This document shows positions 51,249 to 58,617 of a stretch of DNA of 64,000 nt, piece by piece. The position numbers and the translations under genes are program-made. Position 1 is the stretch's first letter, and the number at the start of each line of letters is the position of its first letter. The notes under the pieces were generated by a model. It saw only the letters and a list, made by a program, of their open reading frames with translations. It did not search any database and was not told where the DNA came from. This DNA comes from Phycisphaerales bacterium (GTDB taxonomy: Bacteria > Planctomycetota > Phycisphaerae > Phycisphaerales > UBA1924): positions 1 to 64,000 of the forward strand of contig JADLBU010000093.1 in assembly GCA_020847535.1 (NCBI GenBank), written 5' to 3'.

Positions 51249-51947
51249 TCAGCGCCGGCGACGCAGGGCGACCAGCCCGGTGAGGCCGATGAGCGAGGTG
51301 GCGGCCGGAGACGGAGTCTGAACGATGCCGGTGCCATCGGTGCCGAAGAGCAGCGTGACGTTGCTGATCTGCGATTCGCTGATGCCGCTGACACCCGTGA
51401 AGGTGAACGTCATCGAGTCCTGGATGAAGGGGAACTGCGAGCCGCCGAAGACGACGTTCGTTCCGTCGAACGTGCCAGGGGCGACGATGCCGTAGTTGGG
51501 GGAGGCGTTGCCCAGGCTGATCGAGCCGCCGTTGAAGCGGCCGTTGAAGCCGGTGGTCGCCACGCCGTACTCGCCAAGGGGAGATCCACCCAGGACGTTG
51601 GTCCACGAGCCGGCCAGAGCCGCGACCGCCGTCGAGTTCAGTTCGCTCGTCCACAGCAGGCTTCCGGCGGTCATCGCCGTGCTGGACAAGCCCAGCACGG
51701 GTGAGGCTGAGTCGAGGTCGAAAGTGACCCCGGTCATCGCGTTGCCCTGGGCAGCCGTACGCGGCAGCGTCGTGTTTGCCAGCACCACCGTCAGGATGTT
51801 GCCCGAGATGCTGAACGTTGCGCTGCCCGAAGCGGTTGCATTGGCCTCAGGGTTGTTGCCGCTGCCGGTGAATGTAACGGCAGCCGAAGCCGTAACGGAA
51901 ACGCAAGCAACCGCCGCGGAAGCGGCGAGCAAATAATGAATTCTCAT
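51249..51947 (-). CDS. PEP-CTERM-like secreted protein
   Basis: A 232-residue protein with signal peptide (LLAASAAVACVSVTASAAV), an all-beta Thr/Ser/Gly-rich body and a C-terminal TPSPAA-hydrophobic-RRRR sorting tail. The Pro-Glu-Pro is replaced by Pro-Ser-Pro. A good ribosome site, GGAGGGAC, is upstream of the ATG. No catalytic motif; a surface or matrix role is inferred. Confidence 0.75.
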   Translation of the reverse strand: MRIHYLLAASAAVACVSVTASAAVTFTGSGNNPEANATASGSATFSISGNILTVVLANTTLPRTAAQGNAMTGVTFDLDSASPVLGLSSTAMTAGSLLWTSELNSTAVAALAGSWTNVLGGSPLGEYGVATTGFNGRFNGGSISLGNASPNYGIVAPGTFDGTNVVFGGSQFPFIQDSMTFTFTGVSGISESQISNVTLLFGTDGTGIVQTPSPAATSLIGLTGLVALRRRR

Positions 51948-52147
51948 GATTGTCCGTCCCTCCTGTTGCGAACGCGGTACGCCGCGTCCTCCTGTCTATG
52001 AGGAGAGACTAGCACAACGCCCCAGTGGAGTCACTAGGTCTTGATGCATTTCTCATCGCTTTTGTCGCCCACCCGCAGGAGTCGAAGTTGCAGATCCGAT
52101 CCTGTTGTGAAGATGGGAAATCTATGCTGGATAAGGCTTTGCACACG

Positions 52148-52177
52148 AAAAAGCCGCCGGTGTAAACACCGGCGGCT
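52148..52177 (-). terminator. Terminator of the PEP-CTERM gene at 52208
   Basis: A perfect 12-bp stem, AGCCGCCGGTGT and ACACCGGCGGCT with an AA loop, followed on the minus strand by a TTTTT run. Confidence 0.85.
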
Positions 52178-52207
52178 GTCGTTGGATCATGCAGTCAGCG
52201 GGGCGAG

Positions 52208-52750
52208 TTAGCGGCGGCGACGAAGGCACGCAATGCCCGCCAGGCCGGTGAGGGCCAGCGAGGCCGGAGCGGGCACGGAGCGGGTGAAGGAACCGGTGTT
52301 GCCGCCGCCCGGGAGGGCGCCATCGACCCGGAAGTGGAAGCCCCACTGGTCGTTATGGGCCTGGTCCAGGCCATTGAAGGTGAAGGTGTGCGAGCCGCCG
52401 GGTGTAATGCCCTTGTTCGGGTTGGACTTCCAGCCCTGGATGCCGCCGGGGCCGGAGTTGCTGGAGTCATCCTTGAAGTCGCCGATCTGGCTGAGGGTCG
52501 CGAATGGGGTGAAGTCGGAGGTGTTGGAGAGGGCGTAGAAGCCGATCAGGTCGGTGATCGCGTACGTGCTGGTGCCGAGCGTGAGCGTCGGGGCAGTGTC
52601 CATCGACACGAGGTAGGTCAGGCCCATCTGGTGCGTGACGGTGATGCCTGTGTAGTTGGCATCGTTGAACGAACTGCGGGTGGTCGCGGAAGCCGCGGTG
52701 GCGGAAACGCCGATGGCGGCGGCGATCGCGATGCAATGGCTGGTCTTCAT
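52208..52750 (-). CDS. PEP-CTERM-like secreted protein
   Basis: A 180-residue exported protein with signal peptide (CIAIAAAIGVSATAASA), a beta-rich body containing HTFTFNGLDQAHNDQWGFHF and a VPAPAS-hydrophobic-RRRR tail. The body pattern recalls PEP-CTERM choice-of-anchor proteins. GGAGAC lies upstream of the start. Function unknown. Bases 52751-52995, toward the nuoG-like gene, show nothing else recognisable apart from the TACACT box. Confidence 0.75.
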   Translation of the reverse strand: MKTSHCIAIAAAIGVSATAASATTRSSFNDANYTGITVTHQMGLTYLVSMDTAPTLTLGTSTYAITDLIGFYALSNTSDFTPFATLSQIGDFKDDSSNSGPGGIQGWKSNPNKGITPGGSHTFTFNGLDQAHNDQWGFHFRVDGALPGGGNTGSFTRSVPAPASLALTGLAGIACLRRRR

Positions 52751-52980
52751 GGGTGTCTCCTCAAATGGCGCGATCCGTGCCGCGCGGTCCTATTGGTGAA
52801 AAGCTACAGCACCCATAGCGGCCGGCCATTTGCTCGCGTCCCGGGATTGCCATGGAACGGTTATGCGACCGGAACAGGTGATCCACACGGACAATCCGAC
52901 CGACAGGCAAGGTCCGGGTATGCGAGCCGCCGGTTACCGGAGGGCGGCCGCGGATCCCCGGTGAAAGAACGTGCTGGGCC

Positions 52981-52986
52981 TACACT
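52981..52986 (+). promoter_or_regulatory. Candidate -10 box (TACACT) for the NuoG-like gene
   Basis: TACACT ends 9 bases before ATG 52996 and no ribosome site intervenes, so the transcript may be leaderless. Confidence 0.35.
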
Positions 52987-52995
52987 TGGCCCGCC

Positions 52996-54729
52996 ATGGC
53001 CTCCACAACTCCGACCGCCCCTTCCATCACCATCAACGGCATCAAGTGCCCTTTCACGGCCGGCCAGACGATCCTCCAGGTCGCCAACGCCGCGGGCATC
53101 GAGATTCCCCAGTACTGCTACCACGATGGCCTCTCCATCGTCGCCTCCTGCCGCATCTGCCTCTGCGAGGTCTGGACCCCCAACCCCAAGAACGGCCAGC
53201 TCGAGCCCTTCATGGGCGGCAAGCTGGTGCCCAGCTGCCAGCAGACCGTCAGCGCTGGGATGGTGGTGTACTCCGACAGCCCCAAGGCGATCGCCAACCA
53301 GAAGGCGGTCATGGAGTACCTGCTGATCAACCACCCGCTGGACTGTCCGGTGTGCGATCAGTCGGGCGAGTGCTTCCTGCAGGACTACAGCTACCAGTAC
53401 GGGCGTGGTGTGTCGCGCTTCCAGGAGCAGAAGGTCAAGCAGCCCAAGAAGGACCTGGGGGAGCACGTGCTGCTGTACAGCGACCGGTGCATCATGTGCA
53501 CCCGCTGCGTGCGCTTCACGCGCGAGGTGACGGGGACCAGCGAGCTGATGGTGATGGGCCGCGGCAACAAGGAAGAGATCGATATCTTCCCGGGCGTGCC
53601 GATCAACAACGAGCTGTCGGGGAACGTGATCGACCTGTGCCCGGTGGGCGCCCTCCTGGACAAGGATTTCCTGTTCCAGCAGCGCGTGTGGTTCCTCAAG
53701 GAAACGGCGTCGATCGACGGCCTGACCGCCAGCGGGGACAACATCCGCATCGACCACAACGAGGGTCGCATCTACCGCATCAAGCCGCGGATCAACATGC
53801 AGGTCAACAAGTGGTGGATCACCGATGAGGTCCGCTACGGGTGGAAGTTCGTGCATTCCGACCAGCGTCTCCGCACCCCGATGCGCAAGCAGTACGGTGT
53901 CCCCACCGAGTGCGATTTCTCTCGCGCGTACGAGCTGGTCGTGGAGGGTGTGAAGAAGGCGATCGGCGGGGGCAAGCGGTTGGGGATCATGGTCAGCCCC
54001 ATGCTCTCGTGTGAGGATGCGTACCTGCTCGCCAGCGCAGCGCGGGCGATCGATCCGAAGGCGATTCTCGCGGTCGGGCCGGTGCCGATGCGCGGCGCTG
54101 ACAAGGTGGTGCCCGCCGGAGCCGATGAGAAATCTCCGCGAGCTTTCAAGATCCATGCTGAAAAGGCGCCTAACGCTCGCGGCGTCCGCCGCGTGCTCAA
54201 GGGAATTGGCGGGCAGGCGCCGCTGGAGTACTCCGATTTCCTCAAGGCATTGGGCCAGGGCACGGGCGCCAGCGATATCGCCGCCGTGATCGTGACCGGC
54301 AACCACCCCAGCGCCTGGACGACCAGCGACCTGACGATCGCGCTGGGCGGCAAGTTCCTGGTGCTCATCGACACGCTTGCCGGTGAGTTGGTCGATCGCG
54401 CCGACATCGTGCTGCCCGGGGCGACGTGGATGGAAAAGTCGGGGACGTTCGAGAACGCGGGCAACAGGCTCCAGGCGTTCGACCGGGCGATCCCGGTGGT
54501 TGAGTTTGCTCGCGGCGAGGGTCAGATCGGCCTGGATCTGCTGCACTTGCTGGGGATCGGCGGGGAATACGAGAAGGCCGGTGCGACGCGGGCATCCGTT
54601 TACGATGCCTTGGCGATCCGCCGGCAGATGGCGGCGATGCATCCGGAGCTGGGTGTTTTTGGCACCGAGGTGTCGACGCCGCCATCGGCGATCGAGCGGC
54701 CGGCGGACATGCAGGTCGTCGAGCTGTAG
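52996..54729 (+). CDS. NADH-quinone oxidoreductase subunit G-like protein
   Basis: A 577-residue iron-sulfur protein of complex I type. A ferredoxin-like [2Fe-2S] domain has Cys41, Cys52, Cys55 and Cys81. The NuoG-type [4Fe-4S] site is HPLDCPVCDQSGEC (His113, Cys117, Cys120, Cys126). A second [4Fe-4S] site is in CIMCTRCVRF with CPVGAL. The C-terminal molybdopterin-like part is short compared with E. coli NuoG (908 residues). No other nuo gene is adjacent; a small membrane protein follows 14 bases later. It could be complex I or a related hydrogenase or dehydrogenase subunit. Confidence 0.88.
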   Translation: MASTTPTAPSITINGIKCPFTAGQTILQVANAAGIEIPQYCYHDGLSIVASCRICLCEVWTPNPKNGQLEPFMGGKLVPSCQQTVSAGMVVYSDSPKAIANQKAVMEYLLINHPLDCPVCDQSGECFLQDYSYQYGRGVSRFQEQKVKQPKKDLGEHVLLYSDRCIMCTRCVRFTREVTGTSELMVMGRGNKEEIDIFPGVPINNELSGNVIDLCPVGALLDKDFLFQQRVWFLKETASIDGLTASGDNIRIDHNEGRIYRIKPRINMQVNKWWITDEVRYGWKFVHSDQRLRTPMRKQYGVPTECDFSRAYELVVEGVKKAIGGGKRLGIMVSPMLSCEDAYLLASAARAIDPKAILAVGPVPMRGADKVVPAGADEKSPRAFKIHAEKAPNARGVRRVLKGIGGQAPLEYSDFLKALGQGTGASDIAAVIVTGNHPSAWTTSDLTIALGGKFLVLIDTLAGELVDRADIVLPGATWMEKSGTFENAGNRLQAFDRAIPVVEFARGEGQIGLDLLHLLGIGGEYEKAGATRASVYDALAIRRQMAAMHPELGVFGTEVSTPPSAIERPADMQVVEL

Positions 54730-54743
54730 CGGAGGAGTTGGCG

Positions 54744-54983
54744 ATGAACTTTCAGGATCGCGGCATCATGATCGCGGTGATCGTGATCCTGGTGGGCGGC
54801 GGCGCGGTGTTCACGCTGTGGTGGTGGAAGCTGGCCGACAAATGGGCCAATGCAGAAAACCGCCGTTTCAAGAAGCAGGGGCTGCGTCCAAGCGAAGAGC
54901 CCAAGCGGATCGTCGTGAAGGGGTACGACAAGCGGGGCCCAGAACCGGGCGGCGGGCAGGCTCCATCGCCGCCAAAGGCGTGA
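54744..54983 (+). CDS. Small single-helix membrane protein
   Basis: A 79-residue protein with one N-terminal membrane segment, IMIAVIVILVGGGAVFTLWW, followed by a basic cytosolic tail rich in Lys, Arg, Pro and Gly. The ATG at 54744 follows GGAGG; an in-frame TTG at 54738 is less likely. It lies 14 bases after the NuoG-like gene and is likely cotranscribed. No family is recognised. Confidence 0.6.
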   Translation: MNFQDRGIMIAVIVILVGGGAVFTLWWWKLADKWANAENRRFKKQGLRPSEEPKRIVVKGYDKRGPEPGGGQAPSPPKA

Positions 54984-55028
54984 GCCCGGCGCGGCACGCG
55001 TGGCTGGTCCAGCAGGAGTGACAGGCCG

Positions 55029-56336
55029 ATGGCAGAGTCCGGTCGAGCCGGTGTCCCCCGATCCGCGCATCGCCAGCTTCCGTGGCGCGAGCGTCTCCAG
55101 GAGATGACCGCCCTGATGCGGCACATCAGCACGCTCACCGATCCGCAGGATGTCGTCAACGTCTACGGAGAAAAGATCCAGGAGATCAACGGCCTGGAGA
55201 CATCGATCTCGATCTCCCGGCGAAACCTCCAGGCGCCCTGGTACAAGATCACGCGGGCCGATGAGCTGGGGGATATCGACCCTTGGAAGAACCCCGAGAA
55301 GCTTCCGGTCTTTGATCGCGGGATCCTCGGCAGGCTGATCTACGGCGAGGAGCCGGTGATCATCAACGACTTCCAGGCCGAGCGCGACGATCCGGCGTAT
55401 GAGTACATGCGCAGGTTCCGCTCGCTGGCGGCGCTCCCGCACTTTGACAACGGCATCTCGATGAACATGGTCGTGATCGCCTCCGCCCGGCCCGAGTCCT
55501 TTGATCCCGAGTTGCTGCCGGATTGGATGATGTCGGGCAACCTGTTCGGGAGGGCGACCAACAACCTGGTGCTCTCCCGGCGGCTCCAGGCGGCGTACGA
55601 GACGATCGATGCCGAGCTCAAGGTCGTCAGCGACATCCAGCGATCCCTGTTGCCCCAGGAATTCCCGTTCATCCCCACGCTCAAGCTCTCATCGCACTAC
55701 GAGTCGTCGTCGCGAGCGGGTGGGGATTCCTATGACTTCTTCCCGCTGGGGGCCGGCAAGTACGGGATCATGATCGCCGATGTCTCCGGTCACGGAACGC
55801 CCGCGGCTGTGCTGATGGCGATCACGCACGCGATCTCGCACCTGATCCCCGGCGGCCCGCACCCGCCGGAGCACGTGATGGGGTTCATCAACCGGCAGCT
55901 CTCCTCGCGATACACGACCGACGGGGGCTCGTTCGTGACGGCGTTCTACGGTGTGTTCGACGAGCACGCGCGCACGCTGACGTACGCGAACGCGGGCCAT
56001 CCATCGCCGTTGTGGAAGTGCGTCTGCGAGTGCGATGCCGGTGAGCTGCCCTCGGACCAAGCGGGATTGCCGCTGGGGATCATGGCGGATGCCCAGTACA
56101 CACCGCAGATGGTCGAGCTCTCTGCGGGGGATGCGGTGCTCCTGTACACCGACGGCATCAGCGAGGCGCGCAACCCGACGGGCGAGATGTACGGCGTGAC
56201 CCGGCTGCACCGGGCGATGGCGCTCGCGACGGCCCAGAAGCAGCCGATGCCGGTGCTGGTAGAGGACCTGAGGACGTTCTGTGCCGGAGCCCCGGCGGGG
56301 GATGACCGGACGATGCTGCTGGCGCAGGTGCGGTGA
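55029..56336 (+). CDS. SpoIIE-family PP2C phosphatase with GAF-like domain
   Basis: A 435-residue regulatory phosphatase. Residues 20-195 are GAF-like. A helix, AELKVVSDIQRSLLPQEFP, is the linker typical of RsbU-like phosphatases. The catalytic SpoIIE domain has the metal ligands in GGDSYDFF, IADVSGHGTPAAVLMA, DGISEARN and DDRTMLL. It probably dephosphorylates an anti-sigma antagonist. No partner anti-sigma or STAS gene is in the window. AGGAG lies about 11 bases upstream of the start. Confidence 0.88.
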   Translation: MAESGRAGVPRSAHRQLPWRERLQEMTALMRHISTLTDPQDVVNVYGEKIQEINGLETSISISRRNLQAPWYKITRADELGDIDPWKNPEKLPVFDRGILGRLIYGEEPVIINDFQAERDDPAYEYMRRFRSLAALPHFDNGISMNMVVIASARPESFDPELLPDWMMSGNLFGRATNNLVLSRRLQAAYETIDAELKVVSDIQRSLLPQEFPFIPTLKLSSHYESSSRAGGDSYDFFPLGAGKYGIMIADVSGHGTPAAVLMAITHAISHLIPGGPHPPEHVMGFINRQLSSRYTTDGGSFVTAFYGVFDEHARTLTYANAGHPSPLWKCVCECDAGELPSDQAGLPLGIMADAQYTPQMVELSAGDAVLLYTDGISEARNPTGEMYGVTRLHRAMALATAQKQPMPVLVEDLRTFCAGAPAGDDRTMLLAQVR

Positions 56337-56374
56337 GGTTCGCGATCGGGCATGGGCGGCGTTGATCCCGGCCA

Positions 56375-56380
56375 TACGCT
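56375..56380 (+). promoter_or_regulatory. Candidate -10 box (TACGCT) before the Kef-type gene
   Basis: TACGCT ends 6 bases before the GTG start at 56387, consistent with the leaderless pattern. Confidence 0.3.
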
Positions 56381-56386
56381 TAGGCC

Positions 56387-58234
56387 GTGCCAGCCGTGAT
56401 TCCTTCTGTGCTCGCCTCCAACCCCGCCGCCGAGGGGCGGTTCTTCATTGACCTTGTCGTGATCCTCGCCACCGCGGCAGTGATCGCCACGATCTTCAAG
56501 CGCATGCGCCTGGAGACGATCCCCGGATACCTGGTCGCCGGGGCGATCGTGGGGCCGCACGCCCTGCGGCTGGTCTCCAATGTCGAGACCGTCGAGCAGA
56601 TCTCGCACCTGGCGATCATCCTGCTGATGTTCACGATCGGGCTCATGCTCGAGACCGCGAGCCTCAAGCGCGGGATGATGTCGATCCTGGCGGTGGGGCT
56701 GATCTCGACGCTCCTGGTCGTGCTTTTTTCATGGCCGTTGGTGGTCCTGCTGGGTCCATCGGCGCCGCAGGGGCTTGTGATCGCCATGGCCTTCTCGATG
56801 TCATCGACCGCCGTGCTGCTGCGGATCCTCCAGCAGCGCCGGGAGCTTCGCCAACCTCACGGCCAGCTCTGCCTGGGAATCTCGATCGTCCAGGACATCC
56901 TGTCGGTCGTGCTCATGGCGGCCCTGCCCCTGATCGTCGCGTGGGACACGGGCGCCTGGATCCCGACGACGGGGCCGGGCCAGTCTCTGCACCCGGTGGT
57001 GCTGTGGGGCCTCCGCCTGACCGCGATGGCGTGCATCATCATCCTGGGGCGCATCGGCATCCCCAAGCTGCTGCACTTTGTCGCCAATTCCGATGACCGG
57101 TCGCGAGGGACCGGCAGCGCGGAACTGGTGCTGGTCACGTCTTCGGCCCTTGCGGTGGGGGCGGCGCTGGTGCTCGGCTCCCTGCGGTTCAGCCCCGAGA
57201 TGGGGGCCTTTCTCGCCGGGTTCATGCTGTCGTTCACGCCCTTCCGTCATCAGCTCGCCGGTCAGCTTGCGCCGATGAAGGACCTGCTGATGGCGATCTT
57301 CTTCACGTCCGTGGGGCTGCGCCTGGATCCGGCGATCCTCGCGGGCAACTGGCCCACGATTCTGTTCGGGGTATCCCTGCTGGTCATCGGCAAGACGGCG
57401 ATCACCGCAGGCACGGCCTGGGCTCTGGGCGCCAGCGGCTCGGTCGCCGTGCTTGGGGCGGCGTACCTGGCCAACGCCGGCGAGTTCAGCCTCGTGATCG
57501 TGTCGTCGGCAGCGGATGCGGGCCTCTTCGAGCCCACCAGCGTGGCTACGGCGATCGCGATCGTCGTGGTGTCGCTGGTGGTCTCTCCGCTGCTGATCGG
57601 ACCCGCCCATGCACTGGCGATGAAGGCGTCGAGTGTGCGGCTGGCGCCGTGGGTGCGGGCGAGCGTCATGCGCGCGTTTCCCGCGACCGTCAAGCCGGCG
57701 CCGACCGAAGCCGAGACCGGCGCGGAGGATCCGGGCGCTTCAAGCACCGGTCAGGCGGTGGATCCGGTGGCGATCGATCGGCACAAGGATCACCATGTCA
57801 TCATCGCCGGGTATGGGCCCGTGGGCCGCAGCCTGGCCGATCGGCTCTCGAGGCGGGGCGTGCCGATCACCGTGATCGAGCTTAATCCGAGAACCGTCCA
57901 GAAGCAGGCGACCCTGGGCCGTTCGATCGTCTACGGGGATGTCACCAATGCCGAGGTGCTGGAGTCGGCGGGAATCAGGGAGGCCGATGCCCTGGTGATC
58001 GCGATTCCCGACGAGATGGCGGTCCTGCGGGCGTGCCAGATGGCTCGGGCCCTGGTCCCGGGCCTGTTCATCGCCGCCCGGGCGAGCTTCCTGAGCCAGG
58101 CGATCAAGGCCCGGCAGATGGGCGCTGACAGCGTAATCGTGGAAGAGATCGTGACCGCCGAGGCGATGGCGGCCCTGGTGACCGAACTGCTGGAGGCCCG
58201 GCGAGCCGAGCCGTCGTCCGCTGGTGGTGCCTGA
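56387..58234 (+). CDS. Kef-type cation:proton antiporter with RCK/TrkA-N domain
   Basis: A 615-residue transporter. About 12 membrane segments form the antiporter core (GYLVAGAIVGPHALRLV, FSMSSTAVLLRILQQR, GAFLAGFMLSFTPF). The C-terminal cytosolic TrkA-N domain has HVIIAGYGPVGRSLADRL, the NAD-binding glycine-rich motif, and GDVTNAEVLESAGI. It is the KefB/KefC type, probably K+/H+ or Na+/H+ exchange. The start is GTG. It is a separate unit from the phosphatase, with a 50-base gap. Confidence 0.9.
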   Translation: MPAVIPSVLASNPAAEGRFFIDLVVILATAAVIATIFKRMRLETIPGYLVAGAIVGPHALRLVSNVETVEQISHLAIILLMFTIGLMLETASLKRGMMSILAVGLISTLLVVLFSWPLVVLLGPSAPQGLVIAMAFSMSSTAVLLRILQQRRELRQPHGQLCLGISIVQDILSVVLMAALPLIVAWDTGAWIPTTGPGQSLHPVVLWGLRLTAMACIIILGRIGIPKLLHFVANSDDRSRGTGSAELVLVTSSALAVGAALVLGSLRFSPEMGAFLAGFMLSFTPFRHQLAGQLAPMKDLLMAIFFTSVGLRLDPAILAGNWPTILFGVSLLVIGKTAITAGTAWALGASGSVAVLGAAYLANAGEFSLVIVSSAADAGLFEPTSVATAIAIVVVSLVVSPLLIGPAHALAMKASSVRLAPWVRASVMRAFPATVKPAPTEAETGAEDPGASSTGQAVDPVAIDRHKDHHVIIAGYGPVGRSLADRLSRRGVPITVIELNPRTVQKQATLGRSIVYGDVTNAEVLESAGIREADALVIAIPDEMAVLRACQMARALVPGLFIAARASFLSQAIKARQMGADSVIVEEIVTAEAMAALVTELLEARRAEPSSAGGA

Positions 58235-58401
58235 GAAACCGATTCGGTGGCTGCAACGTCGTGAAAAGGATGGCCTGTGTGGCCTGTACCAGCCTTCACC
58301 TGGAGTTTTGGGAGTCCCGGGCCGGTTCGGATTGCCGGGCGCGGGGCCTGCGCGTACATTTCCCTCCCGCCTGACCCCTGCGAAGGGGTGTGGGTTGCCC
58401 T

Positions 58402-58484
58402 GGGAGCGTGCCGGAGTGGACAAACGGGGCAGACTGTAAATCTGTTGGCTTACGCCTACGGGGGTTCGAATCCCTCCGCTCCCA
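58402..58484 (+). tRNA. tRNA-Tyr (anticodon GTA)
   Basis: The acceptor stem pairs GGGAGCG (58402-58408) with CGCTCCC (58477-58483) and the discriminator is A. The anticodon loop reads CTGTAAA, giving GTA for tyrosine. A long variable arm follows, as required for bacterial tRNA-Tyr, and the T loop is GGTTCGAATCC. CCA is not encoded. A terminator follows directly. Confidence 0.95.
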
Positions 58485-58492
58485 CTTGAAAG

Positions 58493-58526
58493 CGCCCCGC
58501 CATCCGGCGGGGCGTCTTCGCTTTTT
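58493..58526 (+). terminator. Terminator after tRNA-Tyr
   Basis: CGCCCCGCC and GGCGGGGCG form a 9-bp stem with a short loop. TCTTCGCTTTTT follows. Confidence 0.7.
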
Positions 58527-58548
58527 GGGGTGCTGTGGCGATCAAGCG

Positions 58549-58587
58549 CCCCAAAAACAAACCGGGGCCGGCAGGTGCCGGCCCCGG
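58549..58587 (-). terminator. Terminator of the dockerin metalloprotease gene
   Basis: CCGGGGCCGGCA and TGCCGGCCCCGG form a perfect 12-bp stem. On the minus strand it is followed by TTTGTTTTT, about 30 bases beyond the stop. Confidence 0.85.
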
Positions 58588-58617
58588 AGGGTGTATCAGA
58601 GGGTCAGGCCGTGATGA

